Below are positions 8,872 to 17,715 of a stretch of 64,000 nt of DNA, piece by piece. Origin of the DNA: Gammaproteobacteria bacterium (lineage in GTDB: Bacteria; Pseudomonadota; Gammaproteobacteria; Steroidobacterales; Steroidobacteraceae); the NCBI GenBank assembly GCA_003164785.1, contig PLUE01000026.1, forward strand, positions 66,948 to 130,947, in the 5' to 3' direction. Below the pieces are notes generated by a model. The model did not search any database. It saw only the letters and a program-made list of their open reading frames with translations, and was not told the origin of the DNA. The position numbers and the translations under genes were made by a program. Position 1 is the stretch's first letter. Every line of letters starts with the position of its first letter.

Positions 8872-9386
8872 CAGAACCGCAGCACGGGCGGTCGTCGGCG
8901 CAGGTTGGCCCATAACCCGCCGGCGCCCAGCGCGACGGCGGCGATCAATACCCAGCCGGGCATGGCAAGCCCCAGGAATCGCCAGGTAACCTTGGCGCAT
9001 TCTCCCGAGCCCGTCAGCACTTTGACCAGCACGTCGGTGAGGGGAAACACCTTCATCATGAAGTCGAGCGACGCGCCGCAGGCCGCGACGGTTCCGGGCG
9101 GCAGACTCTGGATATAGAGCTGCCGCACGGCGACACCGCTGGTGGCGAGCGCGGCCAACGCCAGCAGGCACGCATAGACCCGCCTGCCCCACCCGGCCGG
9201 GTAGTGCGCCGCAGCGATCGCGAACAGGAGGCCGATCGCAAAGATGCCCACGCGTTGAAAGATGCACAGCGGGCACGGTTCCAGGTGCAGGACATACTGC
9301 GCGTAATAAGCGTATGCCAACAGGGCTGCGCAGGCCAGAAACCCCAGCAGATTCGCCGTTCTTGCCGTCATCGTCAGGCGCGTCAA
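8871..9386 (-). CDS. dsbB: Disulfide bond formation protein B
   Basis: Inner-membrane quinone reductase that reoxidises DsbA. 171 residues with four hydrophobic helices. The first redox pair is in CPLC ([12 protein letters not shown]) in the first periplasmic loop side; the second loop contains ACGAS and GECAKV, the other essential cysteine pair. Start ATG at 9386 overlaps the phoU stop; a second in-frame ATG five codons later is possible. Sandwiched between phoU and dapE with overlapping ends on both sides, so translation is probably coupled to phoU. Confidence 0.92.
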   Translation of the reverse strand: MTRLTMTARTANLLGFLACAALLAYAYYAQYVLHLEPCPLCIFQRVGIFAIGLLFAIAAAHYPAGWGRRVYACLLALAALATSGVAVRQLYIQSLPPGTVAACGASLDFMMKVFPLTDVLVKVLTGSGECAKVTWRFLGLAMPGWVLIAAVALGAGGLWANLRRRPPVLRF

Positions 9387-10117
9387 CGGCGCGTGACGGC
9401 GTGTGCGGCGTCGATTTGCTTGGCCACGTCCTCGAGCGAGGTATGCCGGATATCCTTGCCATGCACCATATAAATCACGTACTCACAGATGTTCTTGGCG
9501 TGGTCGCCGATGCGTTCCAGGGCCCTGACGATCCACATGATCTCCAGCGCCCGCCGGATGGTGCGCGGGTCCTCCATCATGAACGTGATGCACTGACGAT
9601 GGATGGACTCGTACTCCTCGTCCACCATTTTATCCTCTTGCGCCGTTTTCAGGGCAGCCTGCGAGTCCATGCGTGCGAAGGCATCGAGCGCGTCGTGCAC
9701 CATCTGGGCGACCTGGCGGCCGAGGTGTTTGACTTCGCGGTATTTGTCGGCGGGCCGCTCCATCGTGGCGAGCCGTGACGCGATATACCCGATCTTTTCC
9801 CCCTCGTCACCGATGCGCTCGAGGTCGGTGATGGTCTTGATGATCGCGACGATGACGCGCAGGTCGCCGGCGGCCGGGGCGCGAATGGCGAGAATCCGGC
9901 TGCACTCCTCGTCGATGGACACTTCCATGCCGTTGACCTTGTAGTCGTCGGTGGCCACGGATTCGCCGAGGCGGCTGTCGCCTTCCACCAGCGCGGTAAT
10001 GGCCTTGTGAAGCTGCTGCTCGACGAAGCCGCCCATCTGCAGCACCTGGTTGCGCACCTTTTCCAGATCTTCGTTGAAGCGCCGGGAGATGTGATGAGTG
10101 AGGTCGGCAGTTTCCAT
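9383..10117 (-). CDS. phoU: Phosphate signalling protein PhoU
   Basis: Peripheral protein that links Pst transport status to the PhoR kinase. 244 residues with two PhoU three-helix repeats; metal-binding signatures [14 protein letters not shown] and [14 protein letters not shown] (ExxxDxxxN/D-type clusters) are both intact. Unlike in enteric bacteria it is not at the end of the pst operon but downstream of phoR, 201 bp after its stop. A possible own promoter is readable in that gap (TATATT about 40 bp before the start). Assignment is secure. Confidence 0.95.
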   Translation of the reverse strand: METADLTHHISRRFNEDLEKVRNQVLQMGGFVEQQLHKAITALVEGDSRLGESVATDDYKVNGMEVSIDEECSRILAIRAPAAGDLRVIVAIIKTITDLERIGDEGEKIGYIASRLATMERPADKYREVKHLGRQVAQMVHDALDAFARMDSQAALKTAQEDKMVDEEYESIHRQCITFMMEDPRTIRRALEIMWIVRALERIGDHAKNICEYVIYMVHGKDIRHTSLEDVAKQIDAAHAVTRR

Positions 10118-10318
10118 GAGGGTTACCTTGAAGCCAGAAGTGCATCAGCACAAGAAAAATATACTCGACCACACGCGGATACCGTAACCCGGTGCCGCGT
10201 CCGGTGTCTGCCGATCGCGCCTCGTCTGCCGAGCCGGTCATACACGGCGTCCGGCACGCGCGTCATCGTTTACATCCGATTACCGCGCGCGTCAACAGTG
10301 AGCGCGATAAATGTGACT

Positions 10319-11632
10319 TCAAGCTCTCGCCACCGCGCGCACGCTCGCCGGCAAGAGGCGTTGCAGCGGAAAGTGGCAGGTAAAGACGCTGCCTTTTCCC
10401 TCCGTGCTCTGCACGTCGAGCCATCCGCCGTGCAACTGCAAGGCATGTTTGACGATCGCCAATCCCAACCCCGATCCACCTCGTTCGCGCGACCGCCCGG
10501 CGTCGACCCGGTAGAACCGTTCCGTCAAGCGCGGAATATGTTCGGCGGGAATCCCGATGCCGTTGTCGGAGACCGAAAAGTAGACGCCTTCGTCGTCGGC
10601 CCACCAACGCATCCGCACCATGCCCTCGGACGGTGTGTACTTGATGCCGTTGACCAACAAATTGGTGAATGCCGACTCCAGTTCCTGCGTCGAGCCGAAC
10701 AGGCCGTCCTCGGTGTCCAGCTCCAATACGATCTGGCGCGGGCGATCGGTCCGCGCCAGCGCATCCCGTTGCATCCGCTCCAACATGCCCGGCACGTCGA
10801 TGGGCTCGCGCACCGCCTCGCCGTCGGTGGACTCCAAACGGGACAACTCCAGCAGATCCGCGATGATGGTATTCATGCGCTGCGCCTGGGAGCGCATGTC
10901 CCGGATGGGACCGGCCCACGCCTCGTCGATGGAGGGATCGTCGGCCAGCACGTCGAGATAGCCGGATATCACGGTGAGCGGCGTCCGCAATTCGTGCGAC
11001 GCGTTGGCCACGAAGTCCTTGCGCATGGCTTCCAGGCGCATCTGCCGGGTCACGTCGCGCGCCAGCAACAGCGACTGCCCGGCGCCGTACGGCACCAATT
11101 GCAGCGCAAGGTACAGTTCGGCGTGCACCGGCGGCCGGATGATCAGCGGCATCGCAAAGTCGTCTCCGTGCAGGTAACGCACGAACTCCGGGGCGCGGAT
11201 CAGATTGTCGATGCGCAGCCCGATGTCGACCGGCCGCTTCAATCCCAGCAGGCGGGCCGCCTGCCGATTGAACCAGACGATTTCATGCTGCGGGCTCAAG
11301 ATGATGACGCCATCCGGCAGCGCCGCGGTGGAGCGCCGCAACTCCCGGTAGAGCTGCACGAGGCGCTGCTTGTGGAACTGCTTGCGTCGATGCAGCCGCA
11401 CTACTTGTCCGATGACGTCACCCCAGATGCCGCCCAGGTTGGGGGGATCGATCTGCGAGCGCAGCCGCAACCAACGGTCGAGTCGGTAGAGATTGCCGAG
11501 CTGCCAGCCCAGGTACAGGCACGCGGCGGCAAGGAGCCACAGCCAGATGGGCCCGATCAACAACCCGGCGCACAAGCCAGCGATCAGAATGCCGGCGAGG
11601 CGCGCGAGCGCGAATGTCCACATCGATGCCAT
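10319..11632 (-). CDS. phoR: Phosphate regulon sensor kinase PhoR
   Basis: Membrane sensor kinase that phosphorylates PhoB when phosphate is scarce. 437 residues: two N-terminal membrane helices (~5-45) with almost no periplasmic loop, a basic linker, a PAS domain (~100-195), then HisKA with phospho-acceptor His213 in ANASHELRTPLTVI and an HATPase domain with NGIKYTPSEG (N box), SDNGIGIPAEH (G1) and ERGGSGLGLAIVKH (G2). This is the classic PhoR layout. It starts 19 bp after the phoB stop, so the two are one operon. Confidence 0.95.
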   Translation of the reverse strand: MASMWTFALARLAGILIAGLCAGLLIGPIWLWLLAAACLYLGWQLGNLYRLDRWLRLRSQIDPPNLGGIWGDVIGQVVRLHRRKQFHKQRLVQLYRELRRSTAALPDGVIILSPQHEIVWFNRQAARLLGLKRPVDIGLRIDNLIRAPEFVRYLHGDDFAMPLIIRPPVHAELYLALQLVPYGAGQSLLLARDVTRQMRLEAMRKDFVANASHELRTPLTVISGYLDVLADDPSIDEAWAGPIRDMRSQAQRMNTIIADLLELSRLESTDGEAVREPIDVPGMLERMQRDALARTDRPRQIVLELDTEDGLFGSTQELESAFTNLLVNGIKYTPSEGMVRMRWWADDEGVYFSVSDNGIGIPAEHIPRLTERFYRVDAGRSRERGGSGLGLAIVKHALQLHGGWLDVQSTEGKGSVFTCHFPLQRLLPASVRAVARA

Positions 11633-11651
11633 GGGCGAAGGTTAGCTCGCT

Positions 11652-12347
11652 TTAAGAGTCTCGCGCTGAGAACCGATAGCCGGATCCTCGCACCGTTTGC
11701 ACCAAGCGCTCCAACAAATACGGCTCGAGCGCCTTGCGCAAACGCCGAATGTGCACGTCCACGGTGCGCTCTTCCACATAGGTATTGCCGCCCCATACGC
11801 GATCCAGCAACTGGCCCCGGGTGAACACCCGTTCCGGATGTGTCATGAAGAAATGCAGCAAACGGTATTCCGTCGGTCCGAGCGGAATCTCCCGGTCGCC
11901 GGCGCTGACGCGGTGGCTGGAATCGTCCATCTTCAGACCGTCGACCTCCACGATGTCGGCGGCGCCCGCAGGAGCGGCACGCCGCAGCACGGCCTGAATA
12001 CGCGCCAGAAGCTCCCGCGGCGAGAACGGCTTGGTGATGTAATCATCCGCGCCGCCTTCGAGTCCGCCGACCTTGTCCTGCTCTTCCGCGCGCGCCGTCA
12101 GCATGATGACCGGGATCTCCTCGGTGTCCTTGGCCCGCTTCAACGACCGCGTCAACTCCAAGCCGCTCATATCCGGCAGCATCCAATCGACGAGCATCAA
12201 GTCCGGCCTGACATCGACGATGCGCGCGCGCGCCTCGCGGCAGTCCTCCGCTTCTCGGACCTCATAACCGGCGCGGCGCAAGCCGAATGCGACCATGTCA
12301 CGAATGGCCTTTTCGTCCTCGACGATGAGAATGCGCTTTGCTGTCAT
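11652..12347 (-). CDS. phoB: Phosphate regulon response regulator PhoB
   Basis: OmpR-type transcription factor binding Pho boxes. 231 residues: receiver domain with acidic pocket IVEDEK and phospho-acceptor Asp54 ([10 protein letters not shown]), Thr in [12 protein letters not shown] and Lys in [10 protein letters not shown]; then a winged-helix domain ending [11 protein letters not shown]. Conserved PhoB DNA-recognition stretch [15 protein letters not shown] is present. A Pho box and -10 element lie just upstream, so autoregulation is expected. Confidence 0.96.
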   Translation of the reverse strand: MTAKRILIVEDEKAIRDMVAFGLRRAGYEVREAEDCREARARIVDVRPDLMLVDWMLPDMSGLELTRSLKRAKDTEEIPVIMLTARAEEQDKVGGLEGGADDYITKPFSPRELLARIQAVLRRAAPAGAADIVEVDGLKMDDSSHRVSAGDREIPLGPTEYRLLHFFMTHPERVFTRGQLLDRVWGGNTYVEERTVDVHIRRLRKALEPYLLERLVQTVRGSGYRFSARDS

Positions 12348-12382
12348 ATGATCCGCTAGTCCCTTGATTCTTCTGGCCCGCT

Positions 12383-12416
12383 ATTACATTCCTGATATGT
12401 GACAGTCCGATGACTA
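12383..12416 (-). promoter_or_regulatory. Pho box and -10 of the phoBR operon
   Basis: On the minus strand 12416-12398 reads TAGTCATCGGACTGTCACA: a 7-4-7 arrangement in which the second half CTGTCAC is a near-perfect Pho half-site and the first (TAGTCAT) keeps GTCAT. Nine bases further is TGTAAT (12388-12383), five of six bases of a sigma-70 -10. The spacing matches PhoB-activated promoters, where the Pho box replaces the -35. Confidence 0.75.
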
Positions 12417-12442
12417 CGGCCTGCCGCCCGTCGGGCGGCCGG

Positions 12443-13174
12443 TCATCGGGCCGGCCCGGCGCCGGCCGTCTTACGCTCCAGTTCCGTCAACGCTACCTTA
12501 TCGCGCACATACTGCGGTGCGAGATCGGCGGGGTCCCCGCCCTCGCCCGCGCGCAGGCGCAGCGCACCGAGATACGCCATATCCCGGGCGTCGGGCAGCG
12601 CGCCGGACGCGCCAGGCAGCAGCAACAGTCCGGGCAGGGATTGAAGTGCAGGGTAGGCGGCAAATCCGCGACCGATTCCGTGAAAGGCCCCGGTAAACGG
12701 CATGTGAACGGCCAAGGCATCGCCCACTGACTGCGCCGAGCCCACCGCCATTGGCCGGGTGGCAACCAGCCCTCGGGCCGAGTCTGCCTCGAAACACCCC
12801 CAATAGACCTCCCCCATTCGCGCGTCCAGGCACGTGAGGACGTTCGACGCCCCGCCACGGATCGCCTGCATCGCCAATGCTTCCAACGTGGTCACCCCGA
12901 CCAGCGGCAGGCCGGCGCCGAAGGCCAGCCCTTGTGCCACCGAGACGCTGATCCGCACGCCGGTGAAGGAACCCGGGCCGACGCTCGCCGCGACCCCATC
13001 CACAGCGGCGAGCGCGGTGCCGGCCTCCGCCAGTACCGCGTCGACCATCTGCAGGATCTGCTCGGCGTGTCCACGTCCCACCTCCTCGAAGCGGCCGACG
13101 AGACCCTCGTCGCTCAGCAACGCCACCGAACATCCTTCGGTTGCCGTATCGAGAGCCAGGACCCGCAAGGTCAC
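12443..13174 (-). CDS. tsaB: tRNA threonylcarbamoyladenosine biosynthesis protein TsaB
   Basis: Scaffold partner of TsaD in forming the t6A37 modification of ANN-decoding tRNAs. 243 residues with the TsaB/YeaZ N terminus LRVLALDTATEGCSVAL, the GRGHAEQIL motif and the diagnostic VGPGSFTGVRISVSVAQGLA. Its ATG overlaps the stop of the upstream helicase gene (ATGA), so the two form a coupled pair. This tsaB-helicase neighbourhood is common in gammaproteobacteria. Ends 27 bp before the phoB Pho box region. Confidence 0.95.
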   Translation of the reverse strand: MTLRVLALDTATEGCSVALLSDEGLVGRFEEVGRGHAEQILQMVDAVLAEAGTALAAVDGVAASVGPGSFTGVRISVSVAQGLAFGAGLPLVGVTTLEALAMQAIRGGASNVLTCLDARMGEVYWGCFEADSARGLVATRPMAVGSAQSVGDALAVHMPFTGAFHGIGRGFAAYPALQSLPGLLLLPGASGALPDARDMAYLGALRLRAGEGGDPADLAPQYVRDKVALTELERKTAGAGPAR

Positions 13175-15192
13175 GTGACCGACGTCGCCGAGGCCGGCAT
13201 CGTCCCGATGGGGGCGCCAGGGACATCGGACTCACCAGCCGTACCGGCGCCCCGGGCGGCACGCGATCGGCTCAGGCGCTCCACGAGAAATTCCGCCCCC
13301 GCCGATGCCTCGGTGATCACCGGACTGGGCGGCAACGCCTTGAGAAACACCTTGCCGTAACTCTTGGTCTTCAGGCGCGGGTCGCCAAGCACGATCACGC
13401 CAAAATCATCGAAGTCTCGAATCAATCGGCCGACGCCTTGTTTGAGCGCGAGCACGGCCTGCGGCAGCTGATATTCGGAAAAGGGATTGCCGCCGCGCCG
13501 ACGAATGCCTTCGAGACGCGCCTTCAGCAGCGGATCGTCCGGCGAGGCGAACGGCAGCTTGTCGATGGCCACGATGGAGAGCGCCTCGCCCTTGACGTCG
13601 ACGCCTTCCCAGAAGCTGCCGGTCGCGAGCAGCACCGCGTTACCCAATTCCCGGAACTGATTGAGCAACGCTTCACGCGGCGCCTGCCCCTGCACCAGCA
13701 CCGGAAACGGCGGGTTGGGAAACCTCGCCTTGAGCGCCGCGACGCCATCGGCCAGACCGCGATAGCTGGTGTAGAGAATGAAGGCGCTCCCGCCGCTGGC
13801 CTCGAGCATCGGTGCGCAGGCCTCGATGAATTTGGCCGCGAAACTCGGATGCTGCGGCTCGGGCATGTTGCGCGGCAGATAAATCCGTGCTTGGGTTGGG
13901 TAATCGAATGGGCTGTCGATGTGCAGCGTGCGCGCTTCCGGCAGACCGATTCGCGCCGCAAAATGCGCGAAATCGTCCCCGATGGCCAACGTGGCCGAGG
14001 TGAACACCCACGCGCACCGGCGAGCTTCGACGTAGGCCCGCAGTCGATCCGCAATTTCAAACGGCGTGAAATGCAGCGACAAGCCGCTGGCGGCGGCCTC
14101 CACCCATTTCAACCCCGATTCCTCCGGCACCGAACCCAGGGCACCGAGGCTCGCCGCCAGGCTCTTCGCCCGTTTCGCGCAATTGGCGATTCCGGCGCCG
14201 GCCCCCAAGCCGTCGAGTTCCTTGGCGAGGTCGCCGAGAGCGGTCTCGAGTTCCGGCAGCACATCGAGGAAGGCTTCCGGCAGGCCGGGCCATTCGTACC
14301 GGCCGGCGCCTCCGGGAAAACGCGCCCGCAGATCATCGAGACGCGCCTCGACGATCGACAATTCGCCGATGATGGCGTCCGAGCGCACCACGGCGGCCGC
14401 CAGTTCCGCCGTGACGTCGCGGGTCAGGATCTGCACCTGGCGCACCGACCAAACCTGGCCGAAGAACTGCGCGGCGATGTCCGGTACCTGATGCGCTTCA
14501 TCCAAGATGACCGCCTGCGCGCCCGGCAGCAGGTCGCCGAAGCCTTCGTCCTTGAGCGCAAGGTCGGCCAGCAGCAAGTGATGGTTGACGACCACGATCT
14601 CCGCGGCCTGCGCGCCGCGGCGCGCGTCGATTACGTGACATCGATTGAACTGCGGGCACTCCTGCCCCAGACAGTTCTCGCGGGTGGAGGTGATCATCGG
14701 CCACACCGACGACTGTTCCGGCAGATCGGTGAGTTCTGCAAGATCGCCCGCCTGGGTGGTCGCCGCCCAGCGCGAGATCCGTGCCAGCAAACGCGCGAGT
14801 CCGCGTTCGCCGCCCAACAGCGACGGCTGCTGCATCGTGAGTTCGAGTCGATGCCGGCACAGATAATTCGCCCGCCCCTTGAGCAGCGCCACCTTGACGG
14901 GCAGACCCAACGCCTTCGCCAGCATCGGCACATCGCGTCGGAACAACTGATCCTGGAGCGTCCGGGTGCCGGTGGAGATGATCACGCTGCGCCCGGACAG
15001 CAGCGCCGGCACCAGGTAGGCGAAGGTCTTACCGGTGCCGGTGCCGGCCTCGACGATCAAGGGTTCGGTGTTGGCCAACGCATGGCCCACCGCCGCCGCC
15101 ATCGCCGCCTGCTCCGGGCGATACGCGTATCCGGGCAAGGCGCGCGCGAGCGGGCCCGCGGCGCCGAACACATCTTTATAGTCGGTATTCAT
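13171..15192 (-). CDS. YoaA/DinG-type ATP-dependent DNA helicase
   Basis: Superfamily 2 XPD-like 5'-3' helicase, 673 residues. Motif I is EAGTGTGKTFAY, motif II LDEAHQV; the iron-sulfur cluster cysteines are in YLCRHR and ENCLGQECPQFNRCHV (four Cys in the XPD spacing). C-terminal motifs V/VI are seen at GSFWEGVDVKGEALSIV and QGVGRLIRDFDDFG. The short length and tsaB neighbourhood favour the YoaA group (which works with DNA polymerase III chi subunit in replication-fork repair) over full DinG; I cannot separate them certainly. Confidence 0.9.
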   Translation of the reverse strand: MNTDYKDVFGAAGPLARALPGYAYRPEQAAMAAAVGHALANTEPLIVEAGTGTGKTFAYLVPALLSGRSVIISTGTRTLQDQLFRRDVPMLAKALGLPVKVALLKGRANYLCRHRLELTMQQPSLLGGERGLARLLARISRWAATTQAGDLAELTDLPEQSSVWPMITSTRENCLGQECPQFNRCHVIDARRGAQAAEIVVVNHHLLLADLALKDEGFGDLLPGAQAVILDEAHQVPDIAAQFFGQVWSVRQVQILTRDVTAELAAAVVRSDAIIGELSIVEARLDDLRARFPGGAGRYEWPGLPEAFLDVLPELETALGDLAKELDGLGAGAGIANCAKRAKSLAASLGALGSVPEESGLKWVEAAASGLSLHFTPFEIADRLRAYVEARRCAWVFTSATLAIGDDFAHFAARIGLPEARTLHIDSPFDYPTQARIYLPRNMPEPQHPSFAAKFIEACAPMLEASGGSAFILYTSYRGLADGVAALKARFPNPPFPVLVQGQAPREALLNQFRELGNAVLLATGSFWEGVDVKGEALSIVAIDKLPFASPDDPLLKARLEGIRRRGGNPFSEYQLPQAVLALKQGVGRLIRDFDDFGVIVLGDPRLKTKSYGKVFLKALPPSPVITEASAGAEFLVERLSRSRAARGAGTAGESDVPGAPIGTMPASATSVT

Positions 15193-15222
15193 GTTGTGAC
15201 CGGCCGTACGTCTTCTCGCCGC

Positions 15223-15705
15223 CTATTTCACGACTGCGCGAAAGCGTGCGTACGCAACCGATTTGGATTTGAGGGTCATGCGCAGGTTCCATCGTATGTG
15301 AGTGTAATCGCTGGCGACTGCTCGCCGCGAACGACCCTCCGAGCTCATCACGCGCAAGCCTTCCGGATGACCGAAGGTGACGCCGCCATCCACGGAATAG
15401 GTGACTTCGGCGCCCGGTCCCGTGGCCGAATCCGCGACGTACACCATGTGAGCCGGCACCGCCCGCGATATCACCGGCCGCACGATGTCGGCAGCCCCAC
15501 GATTGCGAATTTCCAGTGTATAGATGACCGCATCGCCCGGCACGACTCGATCGGCGGGCGCCAACACGACGACGTCGTGGCCGTCCTGAGACGTCGTTAC
15601 TTCGACCTCGGCGATTGCCTTCACATCGATTGTGGGCAAGGTGGCTTGACCACTCACGGGCGCGCAAACGCACAAAGCCGCGCATATCAAGCGGATCCTG
15701 CACAT
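15223..15705 (-). CDS. Small secreted protein with a DUF11-like beta domain
   Basis: Predicted exported protein of about 160 residues. Start taken at 15705 (MCRIRLICAALCVCAPVSGQ), giving a signal peptide; a further upstream ATG would add seven residues. The body resembles a DUF11-type Ig-like repeat: PGDAVIYTLEIRNRGAADI followed by VPAHMVYVADSATGPGAEV and a C-terminal IRWNL...ARFRAVVK strand. Such domains occur in cell-surface and adhesin-like proteins, but a single copy is also common in small periplasmic proteins. No partner gene is apparent. Preceded by a very AT-rich stretch that must hold its promoter. Confidence 0.6.
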   Translation of the reverse strand: MCRIRLICAALCVCAPVSGQATLPTIDVKAIAEVEVTTSQDGHDVVVLAPADRVVPGDAVIYTLEIRNRGAADIVRPVISRAVPAHMVYVADSATGPGAEVTYSVDGGVTFGHPEGLRVMSSEGRSRRAVASDYTHIRWNLRMTLKSKSVAYARFRAVVK

Positions 15706-15906
15706 TATGCTCGTGGAAATTATCAAAATTAATTTAAAATTTCAATTAATAAACAATAGGTTAAAGTATAAATATCGAATAAACATAACGGTCCGCCTCA
15801 TGGCCGTGCGGCCCAATCGACTTTCTGTTCACTTTAGAGTTGGCGGCTCCGTCATCTGTCTGTCATTGTCCCGCGCCTCGTACAGACCGCTCTTCAGAGG
15901 ACCTTC
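15706..15906. promoter_or_regulatory. AT-rich divergent promoter region
   Basis: 15715-15790 is strongly AT-rich (runs such as AAATTAATTTAAAATTTC) against GC-rich surroundings, and separates a leftward gene from rightward pckG. It very likely holds both promoters. Individual -35/-10 boxes cannot be assigned uniquely because many TATAAT-like words overlap. Confidence 0.5.
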
Positions 15907-17685
15907 ATGGCTACCGCTCCCAAGCACGTGACATCCCTTGCCTCGTTGAACCACCACGTCTCCAATTGGGTCGATGAGGTTGCACGGCTGACGCAACCCG
16001 ACCAGATCTATTGGTGCGACGGCAGTGACGCTGAATTCGCAATGCTGGAGCGCGAACTCGTCGCCAAAAAGGAACTGTTGCCGCTCAATCCCGACAGCTA
16101 TCCGGGATGTTACCTGTATCGCTCACATCCGTCCGATGTGGCGCGCGTCGAGCATCTGACCTTCGTCTGTACCCAGGAGAAGGAAGACGCCGGCCCGAAC
16201 AATCCTTGGATGGCGCCGGGCGAGGCGCACCAGAAGATGGACGCGCTGTTCGACGGCTGCATGAAAGGTCGTACGTTGTATGTGGTGCCTTACTGCATGG
16301 GCCCGATCGACTCACCCTTCTCGCGGTGCGGCGTCGAGATCACGGACAGCGCCTACGTGGTGCTCAACATGAAGCTCATGACGCGCATGGGCGAGGCGGC
16401 CCTGACGCGCATCACGCGCGATGGCACGTTCGTCAAGGGCCTGCATTCGATCGGCGATCTGAATCCGGACCGCCGCTTCATCATGCACTTCCCGGAAGAA
16501 CTGTCGATCAAGAGCTTCGGGTCGGGTTATGGCGGCAACGCGCTGCTGGGCAAGAAATGCCACGCCTTGCGCATTGCCAGCTGGCAGGCGCGCACCGAAG
16601 GTTGGCTGGCGGAGCACATGCTCATCGTCGGCATCGAGAATCCGCAGGGCGAGGTGCGATACCTGGCGTGCGCGTTTCCGTCGGCCTGCGGCAAGACCAA
16701 CCTCTCCATGCTGATTCCGCCGACCAGCTACAAGGGTTGGAAGGTCTGGACCGTCGGCGATGACATCGCCTGGCTGCATCCCGGCAAGGACGGCCAGCTG
16801 TATGCCATCAATCCCGAATCCGGTTATTTCGGCGTGGTTCCGGGCACGAATGCCAAGACCAATCACAATGCCTACGAGACCATCCGCAAGGACACCATTT
16901 TCACGAACGTCGCCGTGACCGCGAACAACGAGCCGTGGTGGGAAGGCTTGACCGAGGGCACGCCGGTGACCGACTGGCAGGGACGTCCATACGATCCGGC
17001 CAATGGCCCCGCCGCCCATCCGAACTCCCGCTTCACCGTCGCCGCCAAACAGAATCCGGTGTACTCGAAGCTCGCCGACGCGCCGGGCGGCGTGCCGATC
17101 TCCGCCATCGTCTTCGGCGGCCGTCGCCGCACCTTGGCGCCGCTGGTCTATCAGGCTCGCAGCTGGCTGCACGGCGTGCTCGTCGGCGCCGGCGTCGCGT
17201 CGGAGACCACCGCGGCGGCCACCAGTGCGGTCGGCGTTCTGCGTCGTGACCCGATGGCGATGAAGCCCTTCGCCGGCTACAACTTCGGCGATTACTGGGC
17301 GCACTGGATCAATGTCGGCGCGAAACTAAAGTCTCCGCCGAAGATTTTTCACGTGAACTGGTTCCGTCAGGACGAGGGCGGCAAGTTCCTTTGGCCCGGC
17401 TTCGGCGACAACCTGCGGGTGTTGTGCTGGATCTTGGATCGCTGCGCGGGGACTGCCGAGGCGCGGGAGACCGAGATCGGACACCTGCCTAGGCCTACGG
17501 ACATCGACGTCGACGGATTGGACATTGCGCCCGGCGCACTCGACGAGCTGCTCGCCGTGAGTCCCGAACTGTGGCAGGGGGAATTCGAAGGTATCGGCGA
17601 ATATTTGGCGGGCTTCGGCGATCGCATTCCCGACGCCCTCAACCAGGAGCTGGCCGCGTCGTTGGAGCGCGTTTCGAAGGCGTGA
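15907..17685 (+). CDS. pckG: Phosphoenolpyruvate carboxykinase (GTP)
   Basis: Converts oxaloacetate plus GTP to PEP, CO2 and GDP, the first committed step of gluconeogenesis. 592 residues. The kinase-1a P-loop is FPSACGKTNLSML with the catalytic hyper-reactive Cys; kinase-2 region is WTVGDDIAWLHP; the oxaloacetate-binding loop SFGSGYGGNALLGKKC and the C-terminal guanine pocket NWFRQDEGGKFLWPGFGDN are present. The GTP type is less common in Proteobacteria than the ATP type. Stands alone, followed by a bidirectional terminator hairpin. Confidence 0.96.
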   Translation: MATAPKHVTSLASLNHHVSNWVDEVARLTQPDQIYWCDGSDAEFAMLERELVAKKELLPLNPDSYPGCYLYRSHPSDVARVEHLTFVCTQEKEDAGPNNPWMAPGEAHQKMDALFDGCMKGRTLYVVPYCMGPIDSPFSRCGVEITDSAYVVLNMKLMTRMGEAALTRITRDGTFVKGLHSIGDLNPDRRFIMHFPEELSIKSFGSGYGGNALLGKKCHALRIASWQARTEGWLAEHMLIVGIENPQGEVRYLACAFPSACGKTNLSMLIPPTSYKGWKVWTVGDDIAWLHPGKDGQLYAINPESGYFGVVPGTNAKTNHNAYETIRKDTIFTNVAVTANNEPWWEGLTEGTPVTDWQGRPYDPANGPAAHPNSRFTVAAKQNPVYSKLADAPGGVPISAIVFGGRRRTLAPLVYQARSWLHGVLVGAGVASETTAAATSAVGVLRRDPMAMKPFAGYNFGDYWAHWINVGAKLKSPPKIFHVNWFRQDEGGKFLWPGFGDNLRVLCWILDRCAGTAEARETEIGHLPRPTDIDVDGLDIAPGALDELLAVSPELWQGEFEGIGEYLAGFGDRIPDALNQELAASLERVSKA

Positions 17686-17692
17686 GCCATCC

Positions 17693-17715
17693 GTCGCCGC
17701 GCCCGGCGCGGCGAC
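17693..17715. terminator. Bidirectional hairpin between pckG and the cyclase gene
   Basis: GTCGCCGCGC (17693-17702) pairs perfectly with GCGCGGCGAC (17706-17715) around a 3-nt loop, between two convergent stop codons and touching that of the cyclase gene. Confidence 0.6.

Noticed and set aside
7729-9462. 577-codon minus-strand reading that extends dapE upstream
   Set aside because: The extra 197 residues are an out-of-frame reading through dsbB; dapE starts at 8871 where family likeness begins.
10118-10318. Second Pho box before phoU
   Set aside because: No CTGTCAT-like pair at the proper spacing; only a weak -10-like TATATT was found.
13141-15732. 863-codon open frame on the + strand opposite the DinG/YoaA-type helicase
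   Set aside because: Composition is Arg/His/Gln-rich antisense of a GC-rich gene; no domain pattern. The helicase on the other strand has all its motifs.
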